64,000 nt of DNA, taken from positions 18,859-82,858 of the forward strand of contig JAZNGW010000046.1 of NCBI GenBank assembly GCA_045576655.1. Reading direction: 5' to 3'. The stretch is from RGIG8745 sp045576655. Lineage in GTDB: Bacteria; Bacteroidota; Bacteroidia; Bacteroidales; Bacteroidaceae. Numbering within the stretch: the stretch's first letter is position 1; every line of letters begins with the position of its first letter. The position numbers and the translations under genes are program-made. This document shows positions 1 through 10,500 of this stretch, piece after piece. The notes beneath the pieces were generated by a model. It made no database searches. It saw nothing but the letters and a program-made list of their open reading frames with translations, and had not been told where the DNA came from.

Positions 1-738
1 GTGTTTGTCAACAGTCTCACATCCTCCGAGCGACTCATGGAACTTGAGGAACTCCCTCTCGAGCCGGCAGCCCATCCTCACCGCCTCTCCGGCAGTGCTG
101 GCATACGCTTCGACAACGTCACCTACCGATACACCGACAGCGGACGCACCGTCATCAACAACTTCACCCACGACTTCCGCCCAGGTTCCTTCACAGCAAT
201 TTTAGGAGAGACAGGCGCCGGAAAAACCACACTCCTTCGCCTCATGCTATCACTTGTCAGCACCACAGAAGGTAGCGTCACACTCTACAACGGCAAGGAA
301 GCCCATCCCGCATCGCCTGACACACGATGCAACTTCTCCTACGTCCCTCAAGGCAACACCCTCTTCAGCGGAACCATACGCGAAAACCTCCTAATGGGCA
401 ATCCTAAGGCCACAACCGAGCAGATGGCCCATGCCCTACGCACCGCTATGGCAGACTTCGCCTTCAACCTGCCCGAAGGACTCGACACCATCTGCGGCGA
501 ACACGGAGGCGGACTCTCCGAAGGCCAGGCACAGCGCATAACCATAGCCCGCGCCTTGCTCCGTCCGTGCAGCATCCTCCTGCTCGACGAAGCCACATCA
601 GCGCTCGACAACACAACCGAACGCCAGTTGCTACTCAACATCAAGCAAGAACATCCCGACACCACCATCATCTTCGTCACCCACCGTCTTGATGCAGTAC
701 AGTACGCCGACGAACAAATCACCATAAGCAAAAACTAA
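1..738 (+). CDS. ABC transporter ATP-binding protein, C-terminal part (5' end outside window)
   Basis: The frame is open from base 1, so the gene begins before the window. The visible 245 residues are one nucleotide-binding domain: Walker A GETGAGKTT (69-77), Q-loop Gln117, signature LSEGQ (172-176), Walker B ILLLDE (192-197) and H-loop His228. The order and spacing are those of exporter-type ABC ATPases (MsbA, LapB or peptidase-exporter families), in which a membrane domain precedes the ATPase. The residues before about 35 look like the linker from such a membrane domain. Substrate cannot be told from this part. It is followed by almost 600 bp without genes, so it is the last gene of its transcript. 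Confidence 0.85.
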   Translation: MFVNSLTSSERLMELEELPLEPAAHPHRLSGSAGIRFDNVTYRYTDSGRTVINNFTHDFRPGSFTAILGETGAGKTTLLRLMLSLVSTTEGSVTLYNGKEAHPASPDTRCNFSYVPQGNTLFSGTIRENLLMGNPKATTEQMAHALRTAMADFAFNLPEGLDTICGEHGGGLSEGQAQRITIARALLRPCSILLLDEATSALDNTTERQLLLNIKQEHPDTTIIFVTHRLDAVQYADEQITISKN

Positions 739-857
739 GGGAACGACATCACACCCTCCTACGGCAATGGCGGGAACGTTAACGACAACAATAACGTTAA
801 CAAAAATCATCGCCTTCGCGCTCCTTAATCGCCGACACCCCGCTCCTTACTTCCCAA

Positions 858-970
858 CCCCTCGCTGAAAACTATAAATAAAAGTAATATTTGTACAAAT
901 AATAGTTTTATTTATATAAATATTAGTTTTATTCTTACAAATATAAGTTTTATTTATACTTTTCTCCGCG
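858..970. repeat. Nested AT-rich palindromic element, copy A
   Basis: GC-rich borders CCCCTCGCTG (left) and TCTCCG (right) enclose inverted arms AAACTATAAATAAAA and TTTTATTTATACTTTT. Inside are three 12-bp dyads, ATTTGTACAAAT (889-900), ATTTATATAAAT (910-921) and ATTCTTACAAAT (931-942), whose centres are exactly 21 bp apart. Three more copies lie at 13223, 42890 and 54900, and a divergent relative lies at 22896. The element sits in the gap between the ABC gene and the secreted-protein operon. Function unknown. Confidence 0.9.
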
Positions 971-1102
971 GCGGCAGCAAATAAAGACCGAGGTGATGGA
1001 AAAAAAATACCCATGCGGAGGTGACTTTCTAATTTGGCGCTAAAATTATTATTTATATATATGTAATGGCACAGTGCCTCCCGTTAACACTATTTAACAA
1101 AT

Positions 1103-1137
1103 GGGGGGGGTAATTTATCACAATTTGTTTAATTTTG
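1103..1137 (+). promoter_or_regulatory. Possible promoter with poly-G tract at the -33 position
   Basis: TAATTTTG at 1130-1137 fits the Bacteroidetes -7 consensus TAnnTTTG. The place where the -33 TTTG should lie (1107-1110) is occupied by the end of an eight-G run (1103-1110). A start near 1144 would give a leader of about 180 nt before the secreted-protein operon. Variation in G-run length could alter the promoter, but that is inference. Confidence 0.35.
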
Positions 1138-1324
1138 CGTCAGATAGCACATTATAATAAAAGAGCAAGGCCATAAACACACCTAAAAGCCAACGCAAAG
1201 CAGTATTTTCTGAACCGCCTTACGCAATAGCCAAGCGCTTACAGAAATGGGAAAGGCAGGCGTCTCTCCCCCAGTCGCACTACTTCAATCACTGAAACAT
1301 ATTCTAAATCAAACAAAAAGCAAC

Positions 1325-1831
1325 ATGAAGAAAAAACTACTCAGTTTGTTGGTTCTATGCTGCATGAGCATAGCCACGTGGGCACAGGACATGACCTATG
1401 TGCTCGTAATTTCACAAAAGGACGGAACTATAACAACGTTCACGCTCGATCAGAACCCAGTCATTAAGTTTGTAGGCGATGACATCCAAATCTATACAGA
1501 CGAAAGTTACAAGGGCGGCGAAGTTACATACTTTTCCTGCCATCTTGAAGAATTGAGCATATCTCATCATGCGAAAAATGACGTCACTGCTATCGAGGAT
1601 GCTAAAACCGACAATGCGGGAGTGAAAGTAACTTACACCGACGGACAGAATGTCGTTGTCAGCGGACTTGCTGAAACGGACAAACTCAGCCTTTACGCTC
1701 TTGACGGACGCAAAGTTGAAGACCTCGCTTCTGAAGGAGGCCAAGCAAACATTAGCCTTGCTAAACTTTCTGCAGGCATATATGTGGTAAACATCAACAG
1801 TAAGCAATCATTTAAAATCATGAAGCGATGA
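1325..1831 (+). CDS. Secreted protein with type IX sorting tail
   Basis: The start at 1325 is chosen because it opens directly on a signal peptide (MKKKLLSLLVLCCMSIATWAQ); an upstream in-frame ATG at 1247 would add an implausible leader. The 168-residue product has a short N-terminal domain with a motif of the type VISQKDGTITTFTLDQNP, found again in the third gene of this operon. It ends in a region (LYALDGRKV, then LSAGIYVV and IMKR) typical of the type A C-terminal sorting domain recognised by the type IX secretion system. The cargo part is very small and has no recognisable enzyme fold. Its stop overlaps the next start by four bases (ATGA), so the two are translationally coupled. Confidence 0.75.
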   Translation: MKKKLLSLLVLCCMSIATWAQDMTYVLVISQKDGTITTFTLDQNPVIKFVGDDIQIYTDESYKGGEVTYFSCHLEELSISHHAKNDVTAIEDAKTDNAGVKVTYTDGQNVVVSGLAETDKLSLYALDGRKVEDLASEGGQANISLAKLSAGIYVVNINSKQSFKIMKR

Positions 1832-3696
1832 AAAAGTCATTACTCATATCTGCTGCGCTTATTTGGGGCGCAATCACTGCAACAGCTCAAGTACATGCAG
1901 TAATCAGTACAAAATATTTAGGGACAACAGTAATTCCTGTGGCAGAGATTGACAGCATCTCTTACGAGAATAGCACTAACGAAACAGGATACTTCCTTTC
2001 AAATATAATTGCCCTGGACTCAACCATCAGCATCTATAACGCTGCGCTCGAAGCTACAGGACTTGCCGACTCGCTGCGCAAGCACATGGACTACAAATAC
2101 ACTATTGGTTCTGACTCGACAGAATGGGCTAATGACGCTTTGGTTATTCCTACTGCGTCAGAGTACGACAACGTGGCATATCCAAAGAATCGCCTCTATA
2201 AGTACACTGCTTTCGTTGTGCAGGATGAGGTGTTGAGAGAAAAGCATGGTATTACAGATCTCGATGGTCTTCGCAGAAAAGCTGCAAGCATCTATGACGA
2301 AATGTATCCTAATGATGCAAGCGTTACTGACGAAACCGACCGCCGCAACTCGCTTAACCGCTTCATCTCTTACCATTTGCTTAATCGCATCGGTAATTAT
2401 TACACACTGACTTGCGTAGACGGACCTAACAGTACGCTTGCCATCAACTGGGACCGCGATAATTGGGACATTGCTGACTGGTATGAAACAATGATGCCTC
2501 ACTCTCTGATGAAGTTCTCATTCCCTTCTGGTTCTGCCGAAGGCCTTTACATCAACCGTCGTGGAGTTCAAGACAGACCCGACTATCGCGGAGTGTTTGT
2601 TCCTGGCACAAAAGTTCATACACCAGAAGAGATGGGCGGAAAGAACTCTGCATACAACGGCATTTACCACTACATCGATGACATCGTTCATTATGGCCGT
2701 GAAACTCAGGAAGTGGTTCTTGACGAGCGCCTTCGCATTGACGCCACAACCCTCTCGCCCGACTTCATGAACAGCGGAGCTCGTGGTCACTACACTCGTT
2801 CTAATTATGAGAACGGAAAGTATGGTCTTTGGGATAGGACAGCAAACCACAACAACAGAAATACTTGTCTCGGATTCAAGGGAGAGTCGATTGAGAACTT
2901 CAAATTCGACTGGTGGACAACCCACATGCACGTCCGTCCTCGTGTACTCAGTTTCTGGTCGTACCAAGGCGATGAAGTAACAATCAAAGGTTATGGCGAC
3001 ATCACCTTCAAACTTCCGGCAGTGCCATCCGGTACATACGAACTCCGCATAGGCACATGCGTCGGGTTTGCATCAAGAGGAGTTAGACAGTTCCTCCTCG
3101 ATGGCGAGATCATAAATGAATCTGTAGATTTCAGACCAGCAGGAACTAATCCAGAGATTGGTTGGGTGAGTGATGCGGATATTAGTAACAATATTAGAAA
3201 AAAATTCAAAGACATTGATGTTTCTGATGATTTCAAGTACTATCTATATAACGAACTCACCGAAGACGAGAGGATGGAAGAGTTAGGATGGATTGCCGAA
3301 CAAACAGGTACTACGACATCAGATTGGGAAGAATTGTTCTCCCTCTATGAAACAGATAGATTAGAAAGATTAGCCGTCCTTAAAGAACAGGCAACACTAC
3401 AAGCCATAAACGCCCATGACAAAACAATGCGCGAGAACGGTTGGATGAAGGGACCTGCCTCTTATTATTGCGCAAACAGCGAGGCTGGAGGAACGAAAGG
3501 AAGTTCTTTCAGAGAATTGAACAATACTCTCCGTTGTATAGTCGGCACATTCACCACCGACGGCAAAACAGACCATTACTTGACAATAAAGACTCTTGAA
3601 CCTTTATCAGGCAATAATGAATTTATGCTCGACTACATAGAGTTATGTTCGAGCTCAGTCTATAACAACGAGCGTTATTCAGAAGAAAAGTGGTGA
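1828..3696 (+). CDS. Secreted fasciclin-like (FAS1-type) protein
   Basis: A 622-residue protein starting with a signal peptide ending near ATAQ. It carries the short segment VAEIDSISYE seen in many secreted Bacteroidales proteins, then a region about 55-240 that resembles the fasciclin-type proteins of Bacteroides and Prevotella (helical start, then short motifs such as LNRFISYHLLNRI). The C-terminal half has no assigned family but includes a beta-rich stretch that could be a carbohydrate- or protein-binding module. It has no obvious sorting tail. It starts inside the stop of the preceding gene and ends 32 bp before the next, so the three genes form one operon. Family assignment is by resemblance; adhesion or surface attachment is inferred. 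Confidence 0.6.
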   Translation: MKKSLLISAALIWGAITATAQVHAVISTKYLGTTVIPVAEIDSISYENSTNETGYFLSNIIALDSTISIYNAALEATGLADSLRKHMDYKYTIGSDSTEWANDALVIPTASEYDNVAYPKNRLYKYTAFVVQDEVLREKHGITDLDGLRRKAASIYDEMYPNDASVTDETDRRNSLNRFISYHLLNRIGNYYTLTCVDGPNSTLAINWDRDNWDIADWYETMMPHSLMKFSFPSGSAEGLYINRRGVQDRPDYRGVFVPGTKVHTPEEMGGKNSAYNGIYHYIDDIVHYGRETQEVVLDERLRIDATTLSPDFMNSGARGHYTRSNYENGKYGLWDRTANHNNRNTCLGFKGESIENFKFDWWTTHMHVRPRVLSFWSYQGDEVTIKGYGDITFKLPAVPSGTYELRIGTCVGFASRGVRQFLLDGEIINESVDFRPAGTNPEIGWVSDADISNNIRKKFKDIDVSDDFKYYLYNELTEDERMEELGWIAEQTGTTTSDWEELFSLYETDRLERLAVLKEQATLQAINAHDKTMRENGWMKGPASYYCANSEAGGTKGSSFRELNNTLRCIVGTFTTDGKTDHYLTIKTLEPLSGNNEFMLDYIELCSSSVYNNERYSEEKW

Positions 3697-3728
3697 AAGC
3701 ACTCAATACTAACACAACACATACTGAC

Positions 3729-5027
3729 ATGAAGAAATATATATTGATGGTTCTGTGCATGGCATGCACAACCAACATAATGGCACAGAAGGACCTTGTG
3801 ATACACAAGAAGGACGGCACAATACTCAGAATCCCTATGGACATGAACCCTGCACTTGATTTCTGGGGCAAAACCCAAACTAAGGACAATGACTATGTCA
3901 CAGTGAGCGAAATCAGCGGAAAGCTAATCAGCCATGACATCACCGTTTCTACCCCAGAAGGAAGTAACTATAATCTTTGGACTTATGACGAGTGCGGAGT
4001 GGTGGTGTCCGCAACGCCAGGAGTGACCATAGAAAACGGACTGAAGGCATCTTTAATTGACGATGAATACATTAAGCGCCATTATCAGATTGAAGGCTAC
4101 TCGCTTGACTACGACACTGAGTACTTCTATCGCGCATACGTATGCAAATACGGATTGACCTACTACAGCGAAGAGAAGTCGCACATATTCTATCAAGACA
4201 TAAGCAGTTTTATCGGCTACACACCTGAATGGGACTTTGAGCAATCGGCTTACGTAATGCCTACCGACACTGCTTTTAAGATCGGATTCGAGGAATTTAC
4301 TGGCATAGAATGTTCCGACACATCGCTTGCAGTGCTAAAAGGTGAATGGCAGGCCTATCTCACACAGGACATAGCAAAAGAACTCATCGCAAAGGGTGGC
4401 GAGTTAAAGAAATGTCATGAAGGAGATCTGCTCTATATCAATGAAGTGGGCAGCGACTTCTTCGAAGCATTGTTTACTGAGGGAGTTTTCAACATTGACA
4501 TCCCTAACTCCATCAATTACGAAAACAATTACACAAAGATGTGCGAAACACCGCTTCCAAAAGTTGATTGCGACGAGAGTTGGGGCATTGAAGGAAACGC
4601 TTACTGGATTACTCGTCCTACAACATCTACGGTGAATCCACAAATAGCGGTTAATCTGCCTTATGCCCTCCCTGGATATAGCTATAAGATCTCCGTAATC
4701 TTTGCCCCTGACACAAGAGCAGAAGCTGATACTTTAGCAACTCGTAATAAAGTTCGCTTCAATTTCTTCGGTAGCGACAGTTCTGGCAAGTTAGCTTCAA
4801 GAGGTACAACTATATACATACCTGGTACCCAAAAACGAGATTTTGAACCAGAAAACGCATTGAAATGTGATACTATAGATATTAACATCGAAGCAGAATC
4901 CATGAAATATAGTATGCTGCAAATTGTGACAAACGTTTCATCGTCACTATTGAAGAAAGGTTATTCTCGAGAAAATAGAATTGCAGGAATAATTGTAGAG
5001 CGTAAGAAGAAAGAGACGACAGAATAA
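3729..5027 (+). CDS. Secreted protein of unknown function, last gene of operon
   Basis: The start at 3729 opens on a signal peptide (MKKYILMVLCMACTTNIMAQ); the in-frame start at 3690 would overlap the preceding gene and add a non-signal leader. The 432-residue product begins with the motif LVIHKKDGTILRIPMDMNP, close to that of the first gene of the operon, so two of the three genes share an N-terminal module. A middle part has fibronectin-like strands (TEYFYRAYVCKYG). No catalytic motif is recognisable. A hairpin terminator follows at 5051. Confidence 0.6.
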   Translation: MKKYILMVLCMACTTNIMAQKDLVIHKKDGTILRIPMDMNPALDFWGKTQTKDNDYVTVSEISGKLISHDITVSTPEGSNYNLWTYDECGVVVSATPGVTIENGLKASLIDDEYIKRHYQIEGYSLDYDTEYFYRAYVCKYGLTYYSEEKSHIFYQDISSFIGYTPEWDFEQSAYVMPTDTAFKIGFEEFTGIECSDTSLAVLKGEWQAYLTQDIAKELIAKGGELKKCHEGDLLYINEVGSDFFEALFTEGVFNIDIPNSINYENNYTKMCETPLPKVDCDESWGIEGNAYWITRPTTSTVNPQIAVNLPYALPGYSYKISVIFAPDTRAEADTLATRNKVRFNFFGSDSSGKLASRGTTIYIPGTQKRDFEPENALKCDTIDINIEAESMKYSMLQIVTNVSSSLLKKGYSRENRIAGIIVERKKKETTE

Positions 5028-5050
5028 ACATTGCCACATGCACGCAAACA

Positions 5051-5083
5051 AAAGGCAGATTCCGATGGGAGTCTGCCTTTTTT
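5051..5083 (+). terminator. Intrinsic terminator between convergent genes
   Basis: AAAGGCAGA (5051-5059) pairs with TCTGCCTTT (5072-5080) and is followed by more T residues. It ends the secreted-protein operon and may also serve tamL on the other strand. Confidence 0.8.
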
Positions 5084-5110
5084 GTGTGTACGTATAGAAT
5101 CACTGTTATA

Positions 5111-7546
5111 TCAGAACGGGTAGCCTATGGCGAAGTGGAATCCGAGTCCATCCCAGAACTTAGGGATGTTGTAGTAGCCTGATTTGCCCGTGTCGTAAGG
5201 TGCGTGGATACCTATGCCGAGGTCGAGGCGAAGAACGAGGAACTGCAGGTCGTAGCGAAGACCGAGGCCTGTGCCGAGCGCCAACTGGTCGAAGAAGTTG
5301 CCGAGTTCAAACTTTCCGCCTGGATGGGCATCATCGCCACGGAGGAGCCATACGTTGCCGGCATCGAGGAAGAGGGCGCCGTGAAGATCACCTACGAGAT
5401 TGAAGCGGTACTCCATGTTTGCCTCAAACTTGATGTCGCCTGCCTGGTCGAGATATGTGCCACGGCCTGTGCGGTCGTAATATGAACCAGGACCGATAGA
5501 ACGCACTCCGAAAGCACGTATGCTGTTGGCTCCGCCCACATAGAAGAGTTCACTGTAAGGGGCAATGGACGAATTGCCATAGGTCCAGATTATGCCTGCT
5601 TGCACACGTGTGGCAAGACTGCTCTTTTGGCTTAACTTGTAGCCGTTCCTCAACTCGACGGTTGCTTTCAGGAACTGCGAATACGGACTGCCAAAGAGTT
5701 TTTTGCCCTCGTCATTGAATCCCTTGCCTGAAAGCGCCATCACTCCGCTGATAAGGTTGCCCGACTCCTTAATTGTTGCTTCAAACCAACGCGTGTTGCG
5801 CAGACGGGAGTTAACGGTATTGTCGTAACGATAGGTGTACTGCACAGCTGGAATGAACTGGTCTCTAAGACTGACAAGAAGTGCGGAATTGCTGGCAGAA
5901 ATCGAGTCGAAACGCGCTGATGTGCTCTGCAGTTTATTAAAGGTCAGAGTGAGCGGCGTGAATATGTGTGTCTCGTAGCGCGCCGTCTGTGACTGATAGC
6001 TTGCTTCGCCTCCGAATGAAAGCAACCGATAGTAGTTGGCACGATTGAGCTGGTTGGCTGAAATCTTGAACTGCGATGACGTAGGATAGCGGAAGTTTCT
6101 GTCCTTCAGCCCAGGGAACGCCAGCCACGGATAAGAGAGAGAGGTTTCGATGCCGTATTCATAAGAGTCGATAGTGGAGCTCTTGCCCATAGAGCGCTGA
6201 GTCTGCCACTCGTAAGAACCATTCAACTTCACAGAGAAAGTCTCACCATGATTAAACGCATTGCGCTTGGAAAATCCGAGCACGAGATGGGGACCTACCT
6301 GCGAATTGCTCTTTTGCGTGACATTAAACTCTAATTCCGCATCCATCAGCTTGTCCATTGTAGCGTCGAGGCGCACATCAAGTATGGAGCACGTGTCGGT
6401 AGTATCGCGCGGCGTGAAGGAGAACTGCACCTGAGAAAACACCTGCATATTGTTGAGGTTGGCCATTGTCGCATCCACACGGCTCTGGTCAAAGAGCTGG
6501 TTCTTCCAGAAACGGAAATTGCGGAACATCACTCTCGGCTTGATTGGTATCTTGTCACCAGAGTAAGCGATTTTAAGCCCCTGAATATCCAAGGTGTCGG
6601 TATATGCGCTGCGCATCCCCACTCGTGTTCCTGTTCGTGCGGAGGTCCTGGCTGCAGAGGAATCGCGTGCGGCAGAATCTCTGCGCACAGGGGTCTGACG
6701 TGCTGTAGTTCTGCCACTCATGGTGTTGTTGGCGCGGATAAAGGAACTGATATTGCCTATCTTCCATTGACGCTTGGCATTATCCGGCATGTCCTTGTCG
6801 GCAGTAATAAGCAGCTGCACATGACCTTCGTTCTGAAGCGAGTCGGCCAAGTAGGTAATGTAGTCAGGGCGGTAATAGTAGAAACCGTTGTTGCGGAAGT
6901 CATTAACCAGACGTGTCTTCTCAGACATCAGGTCCGGCACACTAAACTGCCCTCCTCTATGAAGATAGCGCTCACCAATGTTGGCATGTATTATGCTGTC
7001 TTCCGTAGGCGGGAACACATATGCGATGGAGTCCCAAAGGTAAGGTTCGCCAAGGTTGATTTCGTAGGCAATCTTCTGCTTACGAGGATTCTTCTGCTCC
7101 ACAATCTTGTAATCGACCGCCCCATAGAAATATCCATAGTTCTGAAGCGTATTTGTTGCCACCTTTGTACGGATTGCCGGACTCACCTTTGACATTGTGA
7201 CTGGCGTGCTGCCGAAAGTATTGAACAGCCACCTGTTGAAACCGGACTTCTGCTTATTAACCAAGCCATTGTATATCCACAGACCTATAGGCAGAGGAGT
7301 GCGTAGCGACGAACTCCCCATGAACGAGTTGTTCGGAGTATAAGCAAGGGCAGCCTCCACTTCGGTAAGGGCCAGATCCTCCGCCACAGTGCCTTTCGCA
7401 CCGTTTATCTTAGTCGACTTTATACCCGTATAAAGCACTTCGTCCTCAGGCAGATTACTCGTTGTAGAACATCCGGAAAGGAAGAGCAGAAACACTACGA
7501 GGCACCACCCCACACAAAAGCATTCAGTATATTTGTTCTTGTTCAT
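5111..7546 (-). CDS. tamL: TamL: BamA/TamA-family outer membrane lipoprotein
   Basis: An 811-residue protein with a lipoprotein signal (LFLSGCS; Cys about 26). The N-terminal half holds POTRA-like repeats, with a low-complexity Arg/Thr/Ser-rich insert near residues 277-308. The C-terminal half is a 16-strand-type surface antigen barrel ending in Phe (HFAIGYPF), the usual signal for outer-membrane insertion. In Bacteroidetes the TamA role, insertion of outer-membrane proteins together with TamB, is taken by such a lipidated BamA paralogue. The tamB gene lies immediately upstream, 11 bp away on the same strand, which strongly supports this name over a second BamA. Confidence 0.88.
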   Translation of the reverse strand: MNKNKYTECFCVGWCLVVFLLFLSGCSTTSNLPEDEVLYTGIKSTKINGAKGTVAEDLALTEVEAALAYTPNNSFMGSSSLRTPLPIGLWIYNGLVNKQKSGFNRWLFNTFGSTPVTMSKVSPAIRTKVATNTLQNYGYFYGAVDYKIVEQKNPRKQKIAYEINLGEPYLWDSIAYVFPPTEDSIIHANIGERYLHRGGQFSVPDLMSEKTRLVNDFRNNGFYYYRPDYITYLADSLQNEGHVQLLITADKDMPDNAKRQWKIGNISSFIRANNTMSGRTTARQTPVRRDSAARDSSAARTSARTGTRVGMRSAYTDTLDIQGLKIAYSGDKIPIKPRVMFRNFRFWKNQLFDQSRVDATMANLNNMQVFSQVQFSFTPRDTTDTCSILDVRLDATMDKLMDAELEFNVTQKSNSQVGPHLVLGFSKRNAFNHGETFSVKLNGSYEWQTQRSMGKSSTIDSYEYGIETSLSYPWLAFPGLKDRNFRYPTSSQFKISANQLNRANYYRLLSFGGEASYQSQTARYETHIFTPLTLTFNKLQSTSARFDSISASNSALLVSLRDQFIPAVQYTYRYDNTVNSRLRNTRWFEATIKESGNLISGVMALSGKGFNDEGKKLFGSPYSQFLKATVELRNGYKLSQKSSLATRVQAGIIWTYGNSSIAPYSELFYVGGANSIRAFGVRSIGPGSYYDRTGRGTYLDQAGDIKFEANMEYRFNLVGDLHGALFLDAGNVWLLRGDDAHPGGKFELGNFFDQLALGTGLGLRYDLQFLVLRLDLGIGIHAPYDTGKSGYYNIPKFWDGLGFHFAIGYPF

Positions 7547-7557
7547 TCTTCTTTATG

Positions 7558-10500
7558 TCACTTCTTAAATATAAACAATTCGGAGAGACGGTCGAGCTTC
7601 TTACGAAGCACTACACCCGCACCGTTTTCTATCAATTCGCCCTCGATAAGGTTGTCGTAATTCTTCTCATGGAAAAGGCGCACGTATCGAGTGCCGCCGT
7701 TGTCAAGTCGCCATTCCAGCGAAACGTCGTCGATGTAAGCCCCCGACTCATTTTCGGTCTTGTTGCCATCGGCATTGACTTTTCCACCGATGACGATATT
7801 AAGTCTGTCGCTAAACAAACGCTTAGAGAACTTAAACGAATAGTCAGTCTTAGTACTTCCGTCGTCGCGAGTACTCTGTTCCATACCCACGTTCACGTCG
7901 ACCGCCGTACTGAGAGCCTGGCCTGCAATATTGTTTATTTCATTCTGCAAGAAGTTGTTAAGCGCATTACCGGCATTGAATCCCGAAGAGTTGGAACCTG
8001 AAAGGTACATACCTGTAGCAAGCATTGCCACAGCCAGCTTGTTTTTCTCTTCAAGCGACATGGAAGCCAGTTCATTCTGTATAGTCAAATCCTCAGGGGC
8101 CGCAATGGTAAATTCAAGTCCCATATTGGAGAGCGTGTTGGTTATCTTCAGTCCGACATCAAACGTCACAGAACGGCTCTTGCCGTCTTCTGTTGCTACA
8201 GACGCCTTTGTGCGCTCCGTTGCTGCAATATTAAGCATCGGATTCATCGGGTCGCCGGTAAAGTCAATATAGCTGCCGTTTTGCAGAGTAAAGGTCTTGA
8301 GAGGTATGACCGGAAGCGTATACTTCATTTCACCTTCATTTATGGTGTAGCGCCCTTGCAGGTTAAGCACTCCCTCTGGGGTATAAGTCATAACCATCGA
8401 ACCGCCTCCCTGCACATTCACATAACTCTGTCGGTCGGCAGAGAACTCACAGTGGAACTCAGCTCCATCCTCTACGTTAAGTTGCAGATTCAAGTCCATT
8501 CCCATAAACTTGCGTGTGTCCCTAACCGCAGAGGTGTCCGGCGGAGCATTAAAGTCGACGAAGGTAACAATGTCCTCCAGGCGATAGTCGATCGAGAGCG
8601 GGGTGTCCGTCATCACATAGGTCATATCGGTGTTATTTAGAACATTGACCATACCTCGCACAGAAAGGTCGTCCATCGTACCATTTACTCTGGCAAGGAA
8701 GTCGCCATACATTTCGCCGAATATAATAGACTTGCGGGTACGCTTCGAATCAATCAGCTGGAAATTCTGTCCGTACAGGCTGAGACTCATCATTATCTCC
8801 TCGAAGTCGGCAAAGTCAACATATCCATTAAGGGTCAGAGGATTCTTGCCAGTGCCATACATTGCAAGACGGTTAAAGCGCAGCCTGCTGTTATCGAAAG
8901 TAATCGGAGTATTGGCAAATAGCATATTAACGGCATAAGGTTCAGAAATAAGTCTTACGCTATCCGGAAGGATGCTACCGTTAACAAGCAACTTATCCAT
9001 TGTGCCCTGCACCTTCAAGTTGCCATCAATGTCGCCACTGAAGGTAGCCATCTGATCAGGCACGAAAGCCGACAACATTGACATCGGCAAATCCTTCAGA
9101 TTCAAGTCTGCGTCAAGTACTCCTTCCGCCTCACCGTTGTAAGAGCCGGCAAGTTCTGCAAACTCCACGTCGTTATGGCTCAGCTCCGCCTTTACGTCAT
9201 GCACGAACTCGCCCATAGGCGCATAGTCAAACACTGCTTTCAAGTCGCCCACCGACGCTCCTTCGTACTTAAACTTTTCTGCTTCAAGTTCGCCGCTGAC
9301 AGTGAAGTTTTGAGCATCCTGAACATAATTGACGTCAAGATTCAGCAGTCCGTCCATCTTAGGCATAAATGGCAATACGGTAAGCAGCTCGCCCAGATTT
9401 AGGTTTTCCACCACAGCATTTGCATCCTGCAAATTATCCCCCTCTGGATCTGCTTTCACATATATCCTGCAACTATCCTTCTTAGAATGCAAGTCAACAT
9501 TTGCATATATACGTCCCAAACTATCAATGCTAACGAAGTTATCGCCGTTCAAGTCAAACTTGTTGAACGCAATGGTTGGCGTATTAGGATACAGATTGAA
9601 AGTCGAGACGCTATCCGTAAAGAATGCCTTCACGCCGAGATCCATACCCTGCTTGCCTTTCTTGCTCACATAAGTGAGGTGAGCATCGGCATCCAGCGCT
9701 GCAATGTATCCATCAAGCACAGCGCTGAATCCAGGGCAAAGTTTCTGATCGTCGCATCTTATCCCTGCCTTATAGTTGAACCGCGTAGAATCCTGTACAA
9801 GATTGCAATAAAGCGTATCAATCCTGATACTATCTGTTTTAAAGCCGAACACATGTGCCCATCCTGTGAGGCCATTCTCAGGCGAAGTGCGTAAGTCGGC
9901 CTTCACCACATCAAATGACATGCCGTTTAACGCAAGGATTTTCGTCACCGGATTCTCCGTGCCTATATCTGTACGCAACTTCGTCACTGGCATTATTTTC
10001 TTAATCTCCTCAAGATTAACACTCTTCGCCTCAATCTGCTTCATTGCCACATCGCCCACACCAACAAACATATCAATCAGAGCAAACAGATTGTTTGGAG
10101 AACGGAAATCAAAACTCAAATCGCCCGTTTTCAGAACCGCTGCAGTTGAGTCAGGCATCGACTCAGCATATAATTTAAAGTCGTCTGTCAGCAACTTCTC
10201 TTTCCCTATCCTCATATCCAGTCCGCGAACAAATGCATCAACCTTGAAGAGCTCGTTCCAATTATAGTTAGCCTTAACACGCCCGTTGGTCGTCACTTCA
10301 AGAGTCTTCTCCGACAAGCCCATTGCCTTGAAGTCGACAAACGGAAGTTGCAAATCCAAGTCGGCATCCAAACTCTTCTCTGATATACTGCCCGTCAAAC
10401 CGAGTTCAGTCTGCAACACATCGTTGTCGCAGGCCATCTCCATGCCCATCTTACCCTTGTCGAGGGAAACATGAGCATTAGTGCTGCTCACGTCTATGCG

